64,000 nt of DNA from assembly GCF_004151235.1 (NCBI RefSeq), contig NZ_JUIV01000011.1:102904-166903 (forward strand), read 5' to 3'. Origin of the DNA: Flavobacterium anhuiense (lineage in GTDB: Bacteria; Bacteroidota; Bacteroidia; Flavobacteriales; Flavobacteriaceae). Position 1 is the stretch's first letter. Each line of letters opens with the position of its first letter. Of the stretch, positions 7,511 through 16,010 are shown in pieces. A program made the position numbers and the translations under genes. A model generated the notes under the pieces. That model was not told the DNA's origin. It ran no database searches and worked only from the letters and a program-made list of their open reading frames with translations.

Positions 7511-9904
7511 TTAAGGTTGCGGCTGTGTAACGGCTTTGATACTGTCTTTTGGAACAGCTAAACTATCTGCTGGAACGACGGGCTCAATCGGTTTTACTGG
7601 TGGTGTGTATCTTTTGATTTTCTGCTGAATCATAACTGCATCATTCAATACAAATGGAGTTGGCATCATCCAATTTTCCCTTGGCTTAACATTTAATAAC
7701 GGATTGCTCATTAAATCGAAAGAACTTTCAATTAAATCCATATCAAAAACAGCCGATTTGTTGATGTAGAACTCCATTTCAAGCGGTTCGTTGCCTACAA
7801 CATAATAACATAATATTTTTGAACCTTCACGTTCAAGACGATTGGTTTTTTCTCCTGAAGTAGCAACTCCATTTGCCTTAAAGTTGTAAAAAGTCATTTT
7901 TGGATTGGCAAAAATGTCATAACGATTTACTTTTCTGTTTGGAGTAATCTTAATTTTCAAGTATCTATTATTTCCAATGACGCTGTCTCTTAAAAATTGA
8001 ATTGTAGGTTTTGGAACGTCAACTACAGGTGCAATTGCGCTGTAAGTAAATGTTGTATTGTACTTGCTTGTTAGCGGAAGCGTATTTAAACCAACTGCTT
8101 TTTGGCTTTTCTCGCCTAAATATGATTTCGTCCATTCATCCAAATTGGTATCATAAGTTGTCCAAACCGCAGAATTGTTGTCGGCATTATAAACATACAA
8201 TAAACTGTTTGACTTGGCTTTTCCAGGTTCATATCCTGAATGATATCCGGCGTAAGCGAAAAATGCGATAGAAGTAAGGAAGAAAACCACAATCCAAGCT
8301 CCTTTTTTAGCAAAAGCTCCAAATATTGGCAGTAACAATCCGAATAGCAAAACGGTTAAGATTGCGCTTCCAAATAAAATTTTTAGACCTAAACCAATTG
8401 GAAACATTACAATAAAAGGAGCAACTATAGCCAGAGCTGGAATAGAGAATATTAAATTCATTCCTAAACTGTAATGTTGTGTAAAAACAAATATTCCGAA
8501 TAGCAATATTCCGAAATAAACTGGAATAATTAAAAAGCCAGCTCCCGTTAGGCTGTTCGCTAAAAATGCATTAATGATAATCCAAAGCAGTAAAGGAGCC
8601 ACAAAATGGTTCATTGTGGTTTTGGCTTCGGAGAAATGGTGGTAGAATGCAAAACAAATGGCAATGCTTAATGTAACAAAAGCGCCTATATAAGCATGTC
8701 CGTTATATGTAAATCCGTTTAGAAGATCAGAATACTGCGGATAAATCTCGAGAATTAGTTTCCATCCTAAAAATGTGACCAATCCAGCAATTATAATCGA
8801 CCCTAAAAGCGGAACAAAACCTTTGAATATTTCTGTGAAAGTGATGATTCTTTTTACTTTTCCAACAAAAATGAATAAGACCAATAATCCAAAAGCAATC
8901 AGTGTCATTGGCATTACCCATGTAAACGGATAGCTAATGAAGGTAAAAGGAGCACTGAAATAAACATTATCTTCAGTAGATTCTGTCTGGTTTAAGTCAA
9001 TGTTTGTTAAGTATTTCAACAAAGGCATGATGTAAGTGCCTTGATGTGCTAACGTAGTTTTATTTAAATGCTGAATATCATCTTGCTGCGTGTGATAGTT
9101 GAAATGCCCATCGATAAAAGCAAAATTGAATCCCTGAATATTTCCTTGTTCTCTAAAAACGGTTAGATCAGTATCATTTGGAAGCATTTTGTAAATGCTG
9201 TACATCAGAGAATTTGAAACAGGATGAGAAGGTTTTGCTTTAGTAAATTCCTCAACCAAGGTTTGATTTCCTTTGTTGGTTTCCATCAGCATGTAGCTCG
9301 GTCCAGAAGTTCCTCTTGCTTCAAAGTTTAAAACCAAACCAACGTCTTTTGCCCAAGGATGTTTGTTTACGAATAAAGCTGCACCGTTTAATCCTAATTC
9401 TTCTGCATCAGAAAATAATATGATAATATCGTTTTTTTGAGGATGTTTGGAGTATAAAAAGGCGCGAACACCTTCTAAAATTGTTGCGACACCAGAAGCA
9501 TCGTCGCTTGCGCCTTTTGAGAAAGAATGTGGCGCACTGTCATAATGAGAAAGAAGTAAAAGCGCTTTTGTATTGTTTGTTCCTTTAATGCGGGCCAAAA
9601 TATTTTTTGACTTTACCAAAAGGCCTTTATCATTTAGAGTAAAACCTTCCTGAACACTGGTTTCTAATCCGATTCTGTTTAATTCTAGTTTAAGATAATT
9701 AGCAACAAGTTGGTGATTGGTCGATCCTACATAGTGTGGTTTTTGTGCTATAATTTCGACTTGATTTAAGGCTCTTTCAGTCGAAAATTCAGCAAGAGCT
9801 TCGTCGTCTTTAGAGATTCCTTGCGGCATCATCGTGGCGTATATAATGCCAAGTAAAGCTAAAACGCAGACTATGGCTAGAATTGAGGTGGGGTTTTTTC
9901 TCAT
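7511..9904 (-). CDS. M28-family zinc aminopeptidase with multi-helix membrane domain
   Basis: 797 residues. An N-terminal anchor (about 7-25) is followed by an M28 peptidase domain. His120 lies in SHYDSAP, Asp134/135 in GASDDASG, Glu168/169 in DAEELGLNGA, then NFEARG and YHTQQDD. These are the two-zinc ligands and general base of M28 aminopeptidases. From about residue 320 come roughly eight or nine membrane helices, then a soluble C-terminal domain ending in a Pro-rich tail. The catalytic domain should face the periplasm, cleaving N-terminal residues from peptides. It is the last gene of a tight leftward run; its start is only 15 bp after the upstream gene. Confidence 0.9.
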   Translation of the reverse strand: MRKNPTSILAIVCVLALLGIIYATMMPQGISKDDEALAEFSTERALNQVEIIAQKPHYVGSTNHQLVANYLKLELNRIGLETSVQEGFTLNDKGLLVKSKNILARIKGTNNTKALLLLSHYDSAPHSFSKGASDDASGVATILEGVRAFLYSKHPQKNDIIILFSDAEELGLNGAALFVNKHPWAKDVGLVLNFEARGTSGPSYMLMETNKGNQTLVEEFTKAKPSHPVSNSLMYSIYKMLPNDTDLTVFREQGNIQGFNFAFIDGHFNYHTQQDDIQHLNKTTLAHQGTYIMPLLKYLTNIDLNQTESTEDNVYFSAPFTFISYPFTWVMPMTLIAFGLLVLFIFVGKVKRIITFTEIFKGFVPLLGSIIIAGLVTFLGWKLILEIYPQYSDLLNGFTYNGHAYIGAFVTLSIAICFAFYHHFSEAKTTMNHFVAPLLLWIIINAFLANSLTGAGFLIIPVYFGILLFGIFVFTQHYSLGMNLIFSIPALAIVAPFIVMFPIGLGLKILFGSAILTVLLFGLLLPIFGAFAKKGAWIVVFFLTSIAFFAYAGYHSGYEPGKAKSNSLLYVYNADNNSAVWTTYDTNLDEWTKSYLGEKSQKAVGLNTLPLTSKYNTTFTYSAIAPVVDVPKPTIQFLRDSVIGNNRYLKIKITPNRKVNRYDIFANPKMTFYNFKANGVATSGEKTNRLEREGSKILCYYVVGNEPLEMEFYINKSAVFDMDLIESSFDLMSNPLLNVKPRENWMMPTPFVLNDAVMIQQKIKRYTPPVKPIEPVVPADSLAVPKDSIKAVTQPQP

Positions 9905-9919
9905 GGTAAATTAAACTAA

Positions 9920-10267
9920 CTATATTTCTTTTTTAACAAGCATAAAATAATCATTGTCCAAGGAACGATAACCTTGGTCATACAAGAAATAATATGTATT
10001 TCCTGTCTTGGTCTGCAGAATGTTTGTAAAGAACTCAAAATCAAACCCTTTTGTTAGTAATTTGTCTCGAGAAGCTTTAGATTTTCCATCTACATTTAAC
10101 TCTGCCAAAATACGGTAATTTTTGCGTAACTTGTTGTTTATATTTCGCATGAAATTCGTGCTATCTTTATTTATTTTGTTATTGTAGGCATTGCGACAGC
10201 TGTCAGAGCAGAATTTTTTGTCTTCTCGGCCGAAAATTTTAGCTGAGCATTCGAGGCATGTTTTCAT
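9920..10267 (-). CDS. Small protein with N-terminal treble-clef zinc motif
   Basis: 115 residues. The N-terminus MKTCLECSAKIFGREDKKFC shows Cys4 and Cys7, followed by a Cys pair in FCSDSCRNAYNN (Cys20 and Cys24). Together these form a four-cysteine zinc site like those in small nucleic-acid-binding proteins. The rest is mixed alpha/beta, ending in DYFMLVKKEI. No function is assigned. Gaps of 15 and 25 bp to its neighbours put it in the same transcription unit as the M28 peptidase. Confidence 0.7.
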   Translation of the reverse strand: MKTCLECSAKIFGREDKKFCSDSCRNAYNNKINKDSTNFMRNINNKLRKNYRILAELNVDGKSKASRDKLLTKGFDFEFFTNILQTKTGNTYYFLYDQGYRSLDNDYFMLVKKEI

Positions 10268-10292
10268 GAAACAGTTTTTAATTTATTGAAAA

Positions 10293-10607
10293 TCAGATTT
10301 TATTAATTATTTGGTTAATCTCATAGATTAAAGTTTCAACCTGGTTTATATCACAGTCAGTTAGAATAATATCTTTAAAACCATTTTCCATATTTATTCT
10401 TAGTTCGCAAGATTTTGCTGGAAAATTTAGACCAAATGTCACTTCGATAATTTTATTTAAGAAAGATAAATTTCTTATAAGCTCTAAACTTTGAATGTTT
10501 TCTATGTCAATTGCCCTATTATCTTTTTTGTAATCAGCATTATTTATTATTAAATGGCCATCTTCAAAATAAATTTCGAATAAGGGATTTTTTCTGATTA
10601 TGGCCAT
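10293..10607 (-). CDS. Hypothetical protein, about 100 residues
   Basis: 104 residues, soluble, with no signal peptide or membrane segment. It alternates hydrophobic strands (LFEIYFEDGHLIIN, SCELRINMENGFKDIIL) and a C-terminal helix. It looks like a compact beta-rich domain with one helix. No family recognised. It sits 15 bp downstream of the GNAT-nitrilase fusion gene and 25 bp upstream of the zinc-motif gene, so it is very likely part of that operon. Confidence 0.6.
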   Translation of the reverse strand: MAIIRKNPLFEIYFEDGHLIINNADYKKDNRAIDIENIQSLELIRNLSFLNKIIEVTFGLNFPAKSCELRINMENGFKDIILTDCDINQVETLIYEINQIINKI

Positions 10608-10622
10608 TTTTTACTGTAATTT

Positions 10623-12152
10623 TTATGAATTCAATTTTTTAATTTCGTACAAATCAGATCTACGATCCTTTAACGTTTTAACGCTACCATGTTCGTGAAG
10701 TTCTTTCAATAAGTTCAAATCGACATCGACAATTAAAGTCATTTCTGTGTTTGGAGTCGCTTCTGCTTTGATTCCGTTACTTGGAAAAGCAAAGTCGGAT
10801 GGCGTAAATACAGAAGATTGCGCATATTGAATATCCATATTGTTTACTTTCGGAAGATTTCCAACGCAACCTGCTATGGCTACATAACACTCATTTTCGA
10901 TGGCGCGAGCTTGCGAACAATGTTTTACACGAGTATAACCATTTTGAGTATCGGTCAAAAATGGCACAAACAAAATATCCATTCCTTCGTCTGCCAAAAG
11001 TCTAGAAAGTTCTGGGAACTCAACATCATAACAGATTAAAATTCCAATTTTACCACAATCGGTATCAAAGGTTTTAAATTGAGATCCGCCTTTCATCCCC
11101 CAATGTATAACTTCGTTTGGCGTGATATGGATTTTGGTATACATTTCTGAAGTTCCGTCTCTTTTACATAAGAAACCAACATTGTAAAGATTTCCGCCTT
11201 CGACATAAGGCATACTTCCAGTAATAATGTTGATGTTGTATGAAATGGCAAATTCTTGGAAGCGCTTACGAATTGGATCGGTGTGGCGTGCCAATTCGCG
11301 AATAGCTTCGGCTTCAGATAAATGATTATAATCGGCCATTAAAGGCGCAGTAAACAATTCTGGAAATAAGGCAAAATCAGAACCATAACCCGAAACTGCA
11401 TCAATAAAAAATTCAGCTTGCTCAAAAAGTGCTTCGACATTATTCAACGGGCGCATCTGCCACTGAATCAATCCTAAACGAATAATTTCTTTCTTAACAT
11501 TAATTAGTTTTGGACTGTCGTCATAGTAAATATTGTTCCATTCCAGCAAAACCGCAAACTCTTTCGATTCTTCGTCTCCTTCCAAATAATTTTTAAGGAT
11601 TCGTAAAACGTGGAAATCATTGCTCAGCTGAAAAGAAAGAACCGGATCGTACAGTTCTTTGGTGCGTACTTTTTCTATATACGCTTTTGGAGACAGTTTT
11701 TTAGCGTGTTCTCTATAGTTCGGAATTCTTCCTGCAAAAACAATTGCTTTTAAATTCAGCTGTTCGCAAAGTTCTTTTCTGGCATCATATAATCGGCGCC
11801 CCAAACGCAAGCCTCTATAATTTGGGTGAATAAAAACATCTATTCCGTATAAAATTTCCGCATTCGGATTGTGAGTAGAGAAGGTATAGTTTCCACTAAT
11901 TTGCTGATAGTTATGTCTTTTTTCTACCAACTTTTCATCAACAATGAGAGATAGAGCAGAGCCTACTACTTTTCCGTCAACCAAAATCACCAGCTGTCCT
12001 TCCGGAAAAATAGAAAGAAGTCTTTCTATGTCGTCAGATCCCCAATACGAATCGGCCATTTCTGGATACGATTCAATCATTGATTTCTTTAATTGTCTAT
12101 AGTCCTCAATTTCAAGGTTTCTTAGCTCTACTTTTTTAATTTTTGCCTGCAT
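10623..12152 (-). CDS. GNAT acetyltransferase fused to carbon-nitrogen hydrolase (nitrilase)
   Basis: 509 residues, two domains. Residues 1 to about 215 form a GNAT domain with the acetyl-CoA motif HPNYRGLRLGRRLYDAR. From about residue 220 to the end is a nitrilase-superfamily amidohydrolase. It has Glu in FPELF, Lys in YTKIHITPNE and Cys in ILICYDVEFPELSR, the Glu-Lys-Cys triad. The fusion is a known architecture in many bacteria. One domain could modify and the other deamidate a related small molecule, but no substrate is established here. It is the first gene of the leftward four-gene run. Confidence 0.9.
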   Translation of the reverse strand: MQAKIKKVELRNLEIEDYRQLKKSMIESYPEMADSYWGSDDIERLLSIFPEGQLVILVDGKVVGSALSLIVDEKLVEKRHNYQQISGNYTFSTHNPNAEILYGIDVFIHPNYRGLRLGRRLYDARKELCEQLNLKAIVFAGRIPNYREHAKKLSPKAYIEKVRTKELYDPVLSFQLSNDFHVLRILKNYLEGDEESKEFAVLLEWNNIYYDDSPKLINVKKEIIRLGLIQWQMRPLNNVEALFEQAEFFIDAVSGYGSDFALFPELFTAPLMADYNHLSEAEAIRELARHTDPIRKRFQEFAISYNINIITGSMPYVEGGNLYNVGFLCKRDGTSEMYTKIHITPNEVIHWGMKGGSQFKTFDTDCGKIGILICYDVEFPELSRLLADEGMDILFVPFLTDTQNGYTRVKHCSQARAIENECYVAIAGCVGNLPKVNNMDIQYAQSSVFTPSDFAFPSNGIKAEATPNTEMTLIVDVDLNLLKELHEHGSVKTLKDRRSDLYEIKKLNS

Positions 12153-12264
12153 ATCGTAAGATTTATCTCAAATATACAAAAAACAAATTCCATTTACAAA
12201 CGCTTACAAATAGTTACAGTCGATAGTAAATAGTTAATAACCGACTGTCAGCGCTGGGGTTTCT

Positions 12265-12272
12265 CATCTTTG
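12265..12272 (+). promoter_or_regulatory. Probable -7 promoter box for ssb
   Basis: CATCTTTG differs from the TAnnTTTG consensus by one base and is followed by GCA, common at Flavobacterium start sites. It lies 58 bp before the ssb ATG. Confidence 0.4.
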
Positions 12273-12330
12273 CAGTGTTGAATTTGATAAACGATTCAAC
12301 TTATTCATAATTTAAAAAACAATATACGCC

Positions 12331-12654
12331 ATGAAAAACAGAGTACAATTAATTGGGAATGTAGGAAACGATCCAGAAGTTAAAACATTAGAAAACGGAA
12401 GAAAGCTTGCACACATTACAATCGCAACAAAGGATTATTACAAAAATGACAAGGGAGAAAAAGTAGAACAAACCGAATGGCATAGAATAACAGCTTGGGG
12501 AAAAACAGCAGAAATTATCGAAAAGTTTGTTGTGAAAGGGAAAGAAGTTGCTGTTGAAGGAAAATTGACACACAGAAGCTACGATGATAAAAACGGAGAA
12601 AAACGCTATATAACCGAAGTGGTTGTAAATGAAATTTTATTGCTGAGTAAATAA
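12331..12654 (+). CDS. ssb: Single-stranded DNA-binding protein, short form without acidic tail
   Basis: 107 residues comprising one OB fold. The start MKNRVQLIGNVGNDPEVK and the segment EWHRITAWGKTAEIIEKFVVKGKEVAVEG are typical of bacterial SSB. The chain ends at VVNEILLLSK directly after the OB fold. The disordered linker and the acidic C-terminal tip that recruit repair and replication proteins are absent. It may therefore be an accessory paralogue rather than the main replicative SSB, which would lie elsewhere. The next 180 bp hold a REP-like nested palindrome that starts immediately after the stop codon. Confidence 0.9.
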   Translation: MKNRVQLIGNVGNDPEVKTLENGRKLAHITIATKDYYKNDKGEKVEQTEWHRITAWGKTAEIIEKFVVKGKEVAVEGKLTHRSYDDKNGEKRYITEVVVNEILLLSK

Positions 12655-12834
12655 CATTTAATATTCCGTTAGGAATATCTCGTCGGTAGAAAAAAAATGA
12701 TGTTGTTTGTAGTGTCCTGTAGGGACACCTGTTTTGTGGAATAATTCATTTCACCAATCAAACGTTCCTACGGAACGTAAAACCATAATCCAAATCGAAT
12801 TTCTACCGATGAGACATTCGTACGGAATGAAATG
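12655..12834. repeat. REP-like nested palindrome element
   Basis: The left arm (12655-12693) and right arm (12800-12834) are imperfect inverted copies sharing ATTCCGT and CGGTAGAAA blocks. Inside are two further palindromes: 12712-12728 (gtgtcc/ggacac arms) and 12762-12778 (ACGTTCC TAC GGAACGT). Each arm also contains a small palindrome. This organisation resembles REP/BIME elements linked to RAYT transposases. No transposase gene is nearby. Confidence 0.65.
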
Positions 12835-12858
12835 CTTTTAGAATTAAAGGACGATTAG

Positions 12859-12895
12859 TTAAACCCGACAGGTTTTTAAAATCTGTCGGGTTTAA
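12859..12895. terminator. Hairpin terminator, 13-bp stem
   Basis: A perfect 13-bp stem (12859-12871 with 12883-12895) containing CCCGACAG lies between the convergent ssb and DUF2461 genes. The same hairpin core is common in Flavobacterium and may be a dispersed repeat. Confidence 0.75.
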
Positions 12896-12915
12896 TATTT
12901 TGCAAAAAAATGTTT

Positions 12916-13608
12916 TTATATAATTGAAACCCCATTAGCGTCAGTTGTAAGAACCTCGCTCATGTAATCGAAAAAAGGTCTCATGTTTTTGAAAGCGTCT
13001 AAGGCCAGCTCTAAAAACTGCGGACTCAATACTTCCTTGTCAGTAAAACGTTTTATGACCAAAAATTGTTTGAAACGAAGCAAATCAATAGCAGGATGAT
13101 CCACATCAAATCCTTTTGGTTTTGTTTTGAGCTGTTCTCCTTGCAAAGTGCCAAAGTTGCTTTTGAAAGATTCAGAATTCAGTATTTCCTGAAAGGTTTC
13201 AGGATCTTGGGCAAATTCGGTTCTTATTCGTTTTAAATCGGCAGCATTCGGTCCCCAAAATCCACCCGCGAAAAAGTTGTTTCCTTTTTCCAGATGAAAA
13301 TAATAGCCGCCACGTCTTGCTGCGGTTGCTCGCGTATAACTTCCGCCCCAATAATGTTTAAAAGGTGTTTTATCTTTAGAAAAACGAATGTCGCGATAGA
13401 TTCTGTAAACACTTTTTTTGCCAGAAGTATTTTCTAAAACATCCGTTTTGGAAAGTTCTTTTAGTAAAGCACCAGCAAAAGTTTCAATATGATTAAGTTC
13501 TATCAAATATTGTGGTTTATGCTCTTCAAACCATGGTTTGTTATTGTTTTCCTTTAGCTGAACCAAAAAGTCAAGACTAGATTTGGGAATTGTAATATCG
13601 TTTTTCAT
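12916..13608 (-). CDS. DUF2461 (TIGR02453) family protein
   Basis: 230 residues from MKNDITIPKSSLDFL. An upstream ATG would add 11 residues unlike the family. Hallmarks are SLDFLVQLKENNNKPWFEEHKPQY at the N-terminus, YRIYRDIRFSKDKTPFKHYWGGSY and GGYYFHLE in the middle, and GFWGPNAADLKRIR. These match the TIGR02453/DUF2461 family, whose biochemical role is unknown. Soluble and cytoplasmic by appearance. Flanked by terminators on both sides, so it is probably monocistronic. Confidence 0.85.
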   Translation of the reverse strand: MKNDITIPKSSLDFLVQLKENNNKPWFEEHKPQYLIELNHIETFAGALLKELSKTDVLENTSGKKSVYRIYRDIRFSKDKTPFKHYWGGSYTRATAARRGGYYFHLEKGNNFFAGGFWGPNAADLKRIRTEFAQDPETFQEILNSESFKSNFGTLQGEQLKTKPKGFDVDHPAIDLLRFKQFLVIKRFTDKEVLSPQFLELALDAFKNMRPFFDYMSEVLTTDANGVSII

Positions 13609-13651
13609 AATTGAATTTAAAAATCGAAAAATAGACTGCAATTTAAAACTA

Positions 13652-13683
13652 AAAAACCCACCAGAGAAATCTGATGGGTTTTT
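13652..13683. terminator. Hairpin terminator with GAAA tetraloop
   Basis: A 14-bp stem with one mismatch (13652-13665 with 13670-13683) and a GAAA loop, ending in a T run. It lies between the DUF2461 gene and the Lys/Cys-rich gene on the same strand. Confidence 0.8.
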
Positions 13684-13693
13684 CTATATCGCG

Positions 13694-13879
13694 TTAAGCA
13701 GTTTTTTTGAATAAATCAAACATAGGACAGCGTGAGCAGCGTTTCTTTTCGCTCTTTTTATATTTTTCACAGCAAGAAGATTTACAATTCTCAATCTTCT
13801 TAATTTTATCAAGGATATCTTTGTTTTTCTTTTTCTTCTTATCCTTTTTTTTGTCCTTGTCTTTTTCTTTCTTGCTCAC
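13694..13879 (-). CDS. Lys-rich small protein with Cys cluster
   Basis: 61 residues. The first half is almost all Lys/Asp/Glu (repeated KDKKK). The second half carries NCKSSCCEKYKKSEKKRC and SRCPMFDLF, i.e. Cys-x3-CysCys, then Cys-x2-Cys. The Cys array could bind zinc or iron, and the tail could bind nucleic acid or act as a charged linker. I do not recognise a named family. It is isolated by terminators. A real gene is favoured because the Cys-rich end is ordered rather than low-complexity. Confidence 0.6.
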   Translation of the reverse strand: MSKKEKDKDKKKDKKKKKNKDILDKIKKIENCKSSCCEKYKKSEKKRCSRCPMFDLFKKTA

Positions 13880-13961
13880 TTTTTCCTCTGAATTTTAAAA
13901 ACAGAGACAAATATAAACCAAAAAAGTTATTTTTAAACATTCTAAATAAACTTTAACTTTT

Positions 13962-14480
13962 TTATTTAGGATTAATAGCGATTGAACTTGTAACTGTTAA
14001 TTGCTGAATATCACGATCAAATAAATAAAGTCCACCTTTATCGTCACCAATTAAGTTGATTTTGTCTAAGATAGATTTAGCTGTAGCTTCTTCTTCAATT
14101 TGTTCAGAAACGTACCATTGTAAGAAATTGTGCGTCGCATAATCTCTTTCTTCAAAAGTAATATGAACCAATTCGTTAATAGATTTCGAAACAAAAAGTT
14201 CATGATTATAAAGCTCCTCAAACATTTCTTTGAAAGTCGTATAAGTTGTTTTTGGCGCTTTAAGATCTGTTACCTGAGCATGCCCTCCGCGTTCGTTTAC
14301 ATACTTAACCAATTTAAGCATGTGTGCACGCTCTTCGTCTGACTGTGTGTACATGAATTGCGAGATTCCCTCTAATCCTTGCACTTCAGCCCAACAAGCC
14401 ATAGAAAGATAAGTTTGTGAAGATTCTGCTTCTATGCGGATTTGCTTGTTTAAAGCCGATTCAATATTTTTTGCTAACAT
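13962..14480 (-). CDS. Ferritin (FtnA type)
   Basis: 172 residues, the normal length of a bacterial non-haem ferritin. Ferroxidase-centre residues are visible: Glu17, Tyr24, Glu50 and His53 in DEERAH, a Glu in the third helix (FEERDYATHNFLQW), and the EQIEEEA segment in helix four. It would store iron as a 24-subunit shell after oxidising Fe(II). Single-gene unit. Confidence in the assignment is high; no haem-binding Met of bacterioferritin is evident. Confidence 0.95.
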   Translation of the reverse strand: MLAKNIESALNKQIRIEAESSQTYLSMACWAEVQGLEGISQFMYTQSDEERAHMLKLVKYVNERGGHAQVTDLKAPKTTYTTFKEMFEELYNHELFVSKSINELVHITFEERDYATHNFLQWYVSEQIEEEATAKSILDKINLIGDDKGGLYLFDRDIQQLTVTSSIAINPK

Positions 14481-14648
14481 AATAAGTGTCTTTTTTGTAA
14501 AATTAAGAAATTATTCATTTCATTTTTTCAAAAGCTCGAAAACATTAGACTTTTGAATTAGCCTTAAGTGGAATTAATTGGGCTTGATTTCCTCAAAATT
14601 GGCTGGATTTAAAAATGTAAATCATATTATTTTAGAAATAAGCAATAA

Positions 14649-14683
14649 AAAAAGCCCTTAAGAAAAAATCTTAAGGACTTTTT
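14649..14683. terminator. Hairpin terminator
   Basis: A 15-bp stem with one mismatch (14649-14663 with 14669-14683) and a T run, downstream of the OmpA-family gene on the reverse strand. Confidence 0.8.
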
Positions 14684-14705
14684 AATCGAGTCTATTAAAA
14701 AGAAA

Positions 14706-15842
14706 TTATTTTACGATAAAAGTAACTCTTCTAGCTAATCTTCTAGCTTCGTCAGAGTCTTTTTGGATTGATGTATCTGCACCATTTGCAATAACATTTA
14801 AACGAGAAGAAGCAATTCCAGCTTTTTCAAAAATAGTTTTTACGTTTGTTGCTCTAGTGTTAGATAGTTTTTCGTTGTACTCAGCTTTTCCAACTTGATC
14901 AGCATAACCAACAAGGTCAAGAGAAGCAGAAGGATTTTTTCTTAAGTAATTTAAAACTACATCAATCGCAGCAGTTGAGTTTTCAATAGGAGTCGTTTTG
15001 TTGAAATCAAAATACACACTGTAGTACTTATCATTAATCATTCTTTTGATTAAATCACTATCAGTTGGCTGTGCATTATTTAATTGTTTTTCTACAATAA
15101 CTTCTTTTTGTGCAGGTCTGTTTTTGATTTGTGATTCAAGATCTGCTACTTTGTTTTCCAACGCAGTAATATCAGCATTGTTACTTTCGCTAGAAATTAC
15201 TGTCCAGTCTGCATGTTTTGTATTTTTACCTAAGTAAACGTTTAAACCAACAGTTCCGTTAAAAATCAAACCAGAAAAACCTCTGTTACCTGCAGCATAA
15301 GCTCCATCAAAAGTACGATCTTGAGATGCATTGAAAATAGTTGAGAAATCACCAGTTAAAGCAACTCTGTTTGATAATCTTATTTGTCCAGTTACCCCAG
15401 CAATAAAGTTACCCATTTCATCTGCTCCTTTGAAGTTATCGTTTCTTAATTGAGAATAACCAAAACCAGCATGTCCTAATAAACCAATAGTGTTTGTCCA
15501 AGTTTCAAAATTCATGATGCGGCCTAAGTTGGCTACCGCTTGTAAATCTAATCTATAGTATCTTGAATCAAAATCAATAGAGCTTCCTTTTGCGGTAAAA
15601 CTGTTGTATCCAAAGTCTGCTTTCAAACCAAATTTGTTGTTAAGCATGTAGCGAACCCCTAAATCTCCAGTCCATGGACTTACAGTATTTGTATAATATC
15701 CATCGCTAAATGGTCGTTGCGGTTTGTTAAAACCTGCGCCTAAATCTATAGACCATTTATTATAAGCATTGTTACTTTCTGTTTGAGCATGTACTGCAGT
15801 TAACGCTAGGGCAAATGCAAGAGTCATTACAACTTTTTTCAT
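14706..15842 (-). CDS. OmpA-family outer membrane protein (beta barrel plus OmpA domain)
   Basis: 378 residues. The signal peptide is residues 1-19 (cleavage after VHA). An N-terminal eight-stranded barrel-like domain (about 22-205) is rich in alternating aromatic strands. A short coiled coil follows (ITALENKVADLESQIKN). The C-terminal OmpA peptidoglycan-binding domain (about 265-378) includes LDLVGYADQVGKAEYNEKLS and ARRLARRVTFIVK. It anchors the outer membrane to peptidoglycan and may form a small pore. Monocistronic, with its own terminator and a 160-bp upstream region. Confidence 0.9.
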   Translation of the reverse strand: MKKVVMTLAFALALTAVHAQTESNNAYNKWSIDLGAGFNKPQRPFSDGYYTNTVSPWTGDLGVRYMLNNKFGLKADFGYNSFTAKGSSIDFDSRYYRLDLQAVANLGRIMNFETWTNTIGLLGHAGFGYSQLRNDNFKGADEMGNFIAGVTGQIRLSNRVALTGDFSTIFNASQDRTFDGAYAAGNRGFSGLIFNGTVGLNVYLGKNTKHADWTVISSESNNADITALENKVADLESQIKNRPAQKEVIVEKQLNNAQPTDSDLIKRMINDKYYSVYFDFNKTTPIENSTAAIDVVLNYLRKNPSASLDLVGYADQVGKAEYNEKLSNTRATNVKTIFEKAGIASSRLNVIANGADTSIQKDSDEARRLARRVTFIVK

Positions 15843-16010
15843 TATGTTTTAATTTTAAATTTTTGCCCAAAACAACAATAAATTGTAGGTAAAAACTTTC
15901 TTTAAAAGCCAAAAAAGTATTAAAATAAGACTATTAGCAAAAAATTAAAGAATAAGGAATGACCCGTAAAATACAGGGATTTTGTGGTAAGTTGCTGATA
16001 ACGAATTTGT

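Noticed and set aside
13707..13898. A Phe/Ser-rich forward frame opposite the Lys-rich gene
   Set aside because: It is the complement of the poly-Lys stretch; its low-complexity Phe/Ser/Leu content is a by-product.
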